Source: Dehalococcoidia bacterium (GTDB lineage Bacteria > Chloroflexota > Dehalococcoidia > Dehalococcoidales > DAOWLH01). Taken from it: a DNA stretch of 6,015 bases. A program made the translations under genes and the position numbers. The notes under the pieces were generated by a model, which had not been told where the DNA came from, ran no database searches, and worked only from the letters and a program-made list of their open reading frames with translations. Of the stretch, positions 4,600 to 6,015 are shown piece by piece. The stretch is from positions 1 to 6,015 of the forward strand of contig DAOWLH010000002.1 in NCBI GenBank assembly GCA_030643515.1, in the 5' to 3' direction. Every line of letters begins with the position of its first letter. Position 1 is the first letter of the stretch.

Positions 4600-6015
4600 A
4601 TGTTAAAACTGGTTATAGACGGCAGGCAGGTTACCGCCGCAAACGGCATGACGGTGCTGGAAGCAGCCAGTGAGGCCGGTATCTATCTGCCCACCCTGTG
4701 TTACCACCCGGACCTGGAGCCGTACGCAGGCTGCCGCCTGTGCATCGTAGAGATTGACGGCCAGCGCGGCCTACCCACCGCCTGTACCACCCGGGTCGCC
4801 GACGGCATGGTGGTTCGGACATCAACGCCGGAGATAGACCAGGTGCGGCGGAACACGCTGGAGCTGATTCTGGCTGACCACCCGACCGATTGCCTCACCT
4901 GCATCAAGAACCAGCGCTGCGAATTGCAGGAAGTGACTGCCTACCTGGGTATTACCGGCTATCGTCTTCGCCCTATGGCCGGCGAGCGCCCCGTTGATGC
5001 CAGTAATCCCTTTTTCACCCTTGACCGCAACTACTGTATCCTCTGCCAGCGGTGCACCCGCGCCTGCGACGAGGTAACAGCGGTCAATGCCATCGAGATA
5101 GCCGGCCGCGGCTACGATAGCTGGGTGAGCACCTTTGGCGACAAGCAACTGATGGAATCAATCTGCCGGTCCTGCGGCGAGTGCGTTGTCCGCTGTCCGG
5201 TGGCGGCGCTGGTACCCAGGGAGCACCAGTTGCCCACCAGTGAGGTAGCGACCACCTGCCCCTACTGCGGTGTCGGCTGCATGATGTATCTCGGTGTCCG
5301 CGCCGGCCGTATTATATCGGTGCGCGGTAATGAAGAAAGCCAGGCCGGCAGAGGCCGTCTCTGCGTCAAGGGGCGTTACGGTATCGCCGAGTTTGTTCAC
5401 CATCAAGATCGCCTGACCACTCCTCTTATCAAGAAGGGTGGCCGGTTCGCCCCGGCAGGCTGGGATGAAGCCCTTGACCTGGTGGCCGGCAAACTGGCCG
5501 GCTACTCTGGCGATCAGGTGGCCGTCATCTCTTCGGCCAAGTCCACCAACGAGGACAACTATGTCATTCAGAAGTTTACCCGGGCGGTGCTGGGCACAAA
5601 CAACATTGACCACTGTGCCCGCCTGTGTCATTCACCCTCGGTGGCCGGTCTGGCCGCCACCTTCGGCAGCGGCGCCATGACCAACTCCAACAACGATATC
5701 GGCCAGGCCGCCTGTATCCTGTCCATCGGTAGCAATACCACGGAGAGCCATCCGGTCATCGGCTTTGACGTCAAGGGGGCGGTACGGCGCGGAGCCAGGC
5801 TGATTGTGGCCAACCCTCGCGAAATCAGGCTGGTGCGCTACGCCGATATATGGCTCCGGCAGCGGCCGGGCAGCGATGTCGCCCTGCTGCTGGCGATGGC
5901 AAAGGTTATCCTTGATGAAGGGCTTGCTGACCGGGACTTTATCGAGCAGCGCTGCGAAAACTTTGACGCCTTTGAAAAGTCCCTGGCCAGCTTGGACCTG
6001 GCTACTGCCGAGGAA
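4600..6015 (+). CDS. fdhA: Formate dehydrogenase catalytic (alpha) subunit, Mo/W-bis-MGD, cysteine type, 3'-incomplete
   Basis: The window shows 472 codons, about half of the usual 890-930 residues; the gene continues beyond the right edge. The enzyme interconverts formate and CO2 in the cytoplasm. Domains in order: plant-type [2Fe-2S] (Cys34, 45, 48, 62); NuoG-type His-Cys3 [4Fe-4S] site (His94, Cys98, 101, 107); two-cluster ferredoxin domain (Cys146/149/152/156 and Cys189/192/195/199); the molybdopterin [4Fe-4S] motif (Cys220, 223, 227, 255) followed by the conserved Lys257; then the start of the bis-MGD domain. CARLCHSPSVAGL (339-351) aligns with the active site of bacterial formate dehydrogenases. 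Cys343 (TGT at 5626-5628) takes the place of the selenocysteine in E. coli FdhF, and His344 follows it. SNTTESHPV (about 381-389) also fits formate dehydrogenase rather than NuoG. The gene lies 8 bp after the NuoF-like gene, so the three form one complex. The distal molybdopterin-binding domain and any accessory genes such as fdhD are not visible. Confidence 0.95.
   Translation, partial: MLKLVIDGRQVTAANGMTVLEAASEAGIYLPTLCYHPDLEPYAGCRLCIVEIDGQRGLPTACTTRVADGMVVRTSTPEIDQVRRNTLELILADHPTDCLTCIKNQRCELQEVTAYLGITGYRLRPMAGERPVDASNPFFTLDRNYCILCQRCTRACDEVTAVNAIEIAGRGYDSWVSTFGDKQLMESICRSCGECVVRCPVAALVPREHQLPTSEVATTCPYCGVGCMMYLGVRAGRIISVRGNEESQAGRGRLCVKGRYGIAEFVHHQDRLTTPLIKKGGRFAPAGWDEALDLVAGKLAGYSGDQVAVISSAKSTNEDNYVIQKFTRAVLGTNNIDHCARLCHSPSVAGLAATFGSGAMTNSNNDIGQAACILSIGSNTTESHPVIGFDVKGAVRRGARLIVANPREIRLVRYADIWLRQRPGSDVALLLAMAKVILDEGLADRDFIEQRCENFDAFEKSLASLDLATAEE

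Noticed and set aside
5475..5510. Repeated GCCGGC/TGGCCGGC blocks, here and near 3803-3822
   Set aside because: They encode Ala-Gly and Leu-Ala-Gly codons in conserved coding sequence. The spacing is irregular and there is no sign of a repeat array or protein-binding site.
5158..5631. Open frame on the minus strand opposite the formate dehydrogenase gene (157 codons)
   Set aside because: It is antisense to conserved Fe-S and active-site motifs, has no recognisable domain, and has no convincing start context.
4600..6015. Reading the third gene as NuoG of respiratory complex I
   Set aside because: The N-terminal Fe-S domains are NuoG-like, but the Cys-His active-site motif at 343-344 and the following segment are those of formate dehydrogenase, and no membrane Nuo subunits are nearby.

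Overview
The window reads as a moderately GC-rich chromosomal segment from an anaerobic bacterium. It holds two divergent metabolic gene sets around a short shared control region (about 2107-2200), with almost no spare DNA. I see no RNA gene, mobile element, CRISPR array or long repeat. The gene content (a soluble NAD-linked formate dehydrogenase plus biotin-type carboxyltransferase subunits) fits a strict anaerobe. The protein style suggests Chloroflexota/Dehalococcoidia or a clostridial-type acetogen or syntroph, but this placement is inference and of low confidence.

Left arm, minus strand (2106 down to 1): a complete acyl-CoA carboxyltransferase (methylmalonyl-CoA decarboxylase alpha / propionyl-CoA carboxylase beta family, 516 aa) is followed after 41 bp by the first 171 codons of a pyruvate/oxaloacetate carboxyltransferase (OadA / PycB / transcarboxylase 5S family), which runs off the left edge. 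Together these are the two carboxyltransferase halves of a transcarboxylase-like or multi-substrate biotin enzyme. The biotin carrier and biotin carboxylase are not in the window.

Right arm, plus strand (2201 to the right edge): three closely spaced genes encode a NuoE-like [2Fe-2S] protein (173 aa), a NuoF-like flavoprotein with an N-terminal thioredoxin-like domain and a C-terminal two-cluster ferredoxin domain (617 aa), and a molybdopterin formate dehydrogenase catalytic subunit with NuoG-like Fe-S domains at its N terminus (472 codons seen, open at the right edge). The order small diaphorase subunit, large diaphorase subunit, catalytic subunit matches cytoplasmic NAD-dependent formate dehydrogenases of the FdsGBA type. 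The NuoF architecture is that of the HydB/HylB core found in electron-bifurcating enzymes. Electrons would pass between formate/CO2 at the Mo/W site and NAD(H) at the FMN site, possibly with ferredoxin. The catalytic residue is cysteine (TGT), not selenocysteine.

The 94-bp gap carries plausible sigma-70-type promoters facing both ways. Two start-codon questions arise there: the carboxyltransferase uses TTG directly after an in-frame stop, and the NuoE-like gene has a perfect TATAAT inside its first codons. The system is a recognisable one. The points that deserve attention are the bifurcation-type architecture, the start-site and promoter overlap, the carboxylase specificity residue and the pairing of the two carboxyltransferases.
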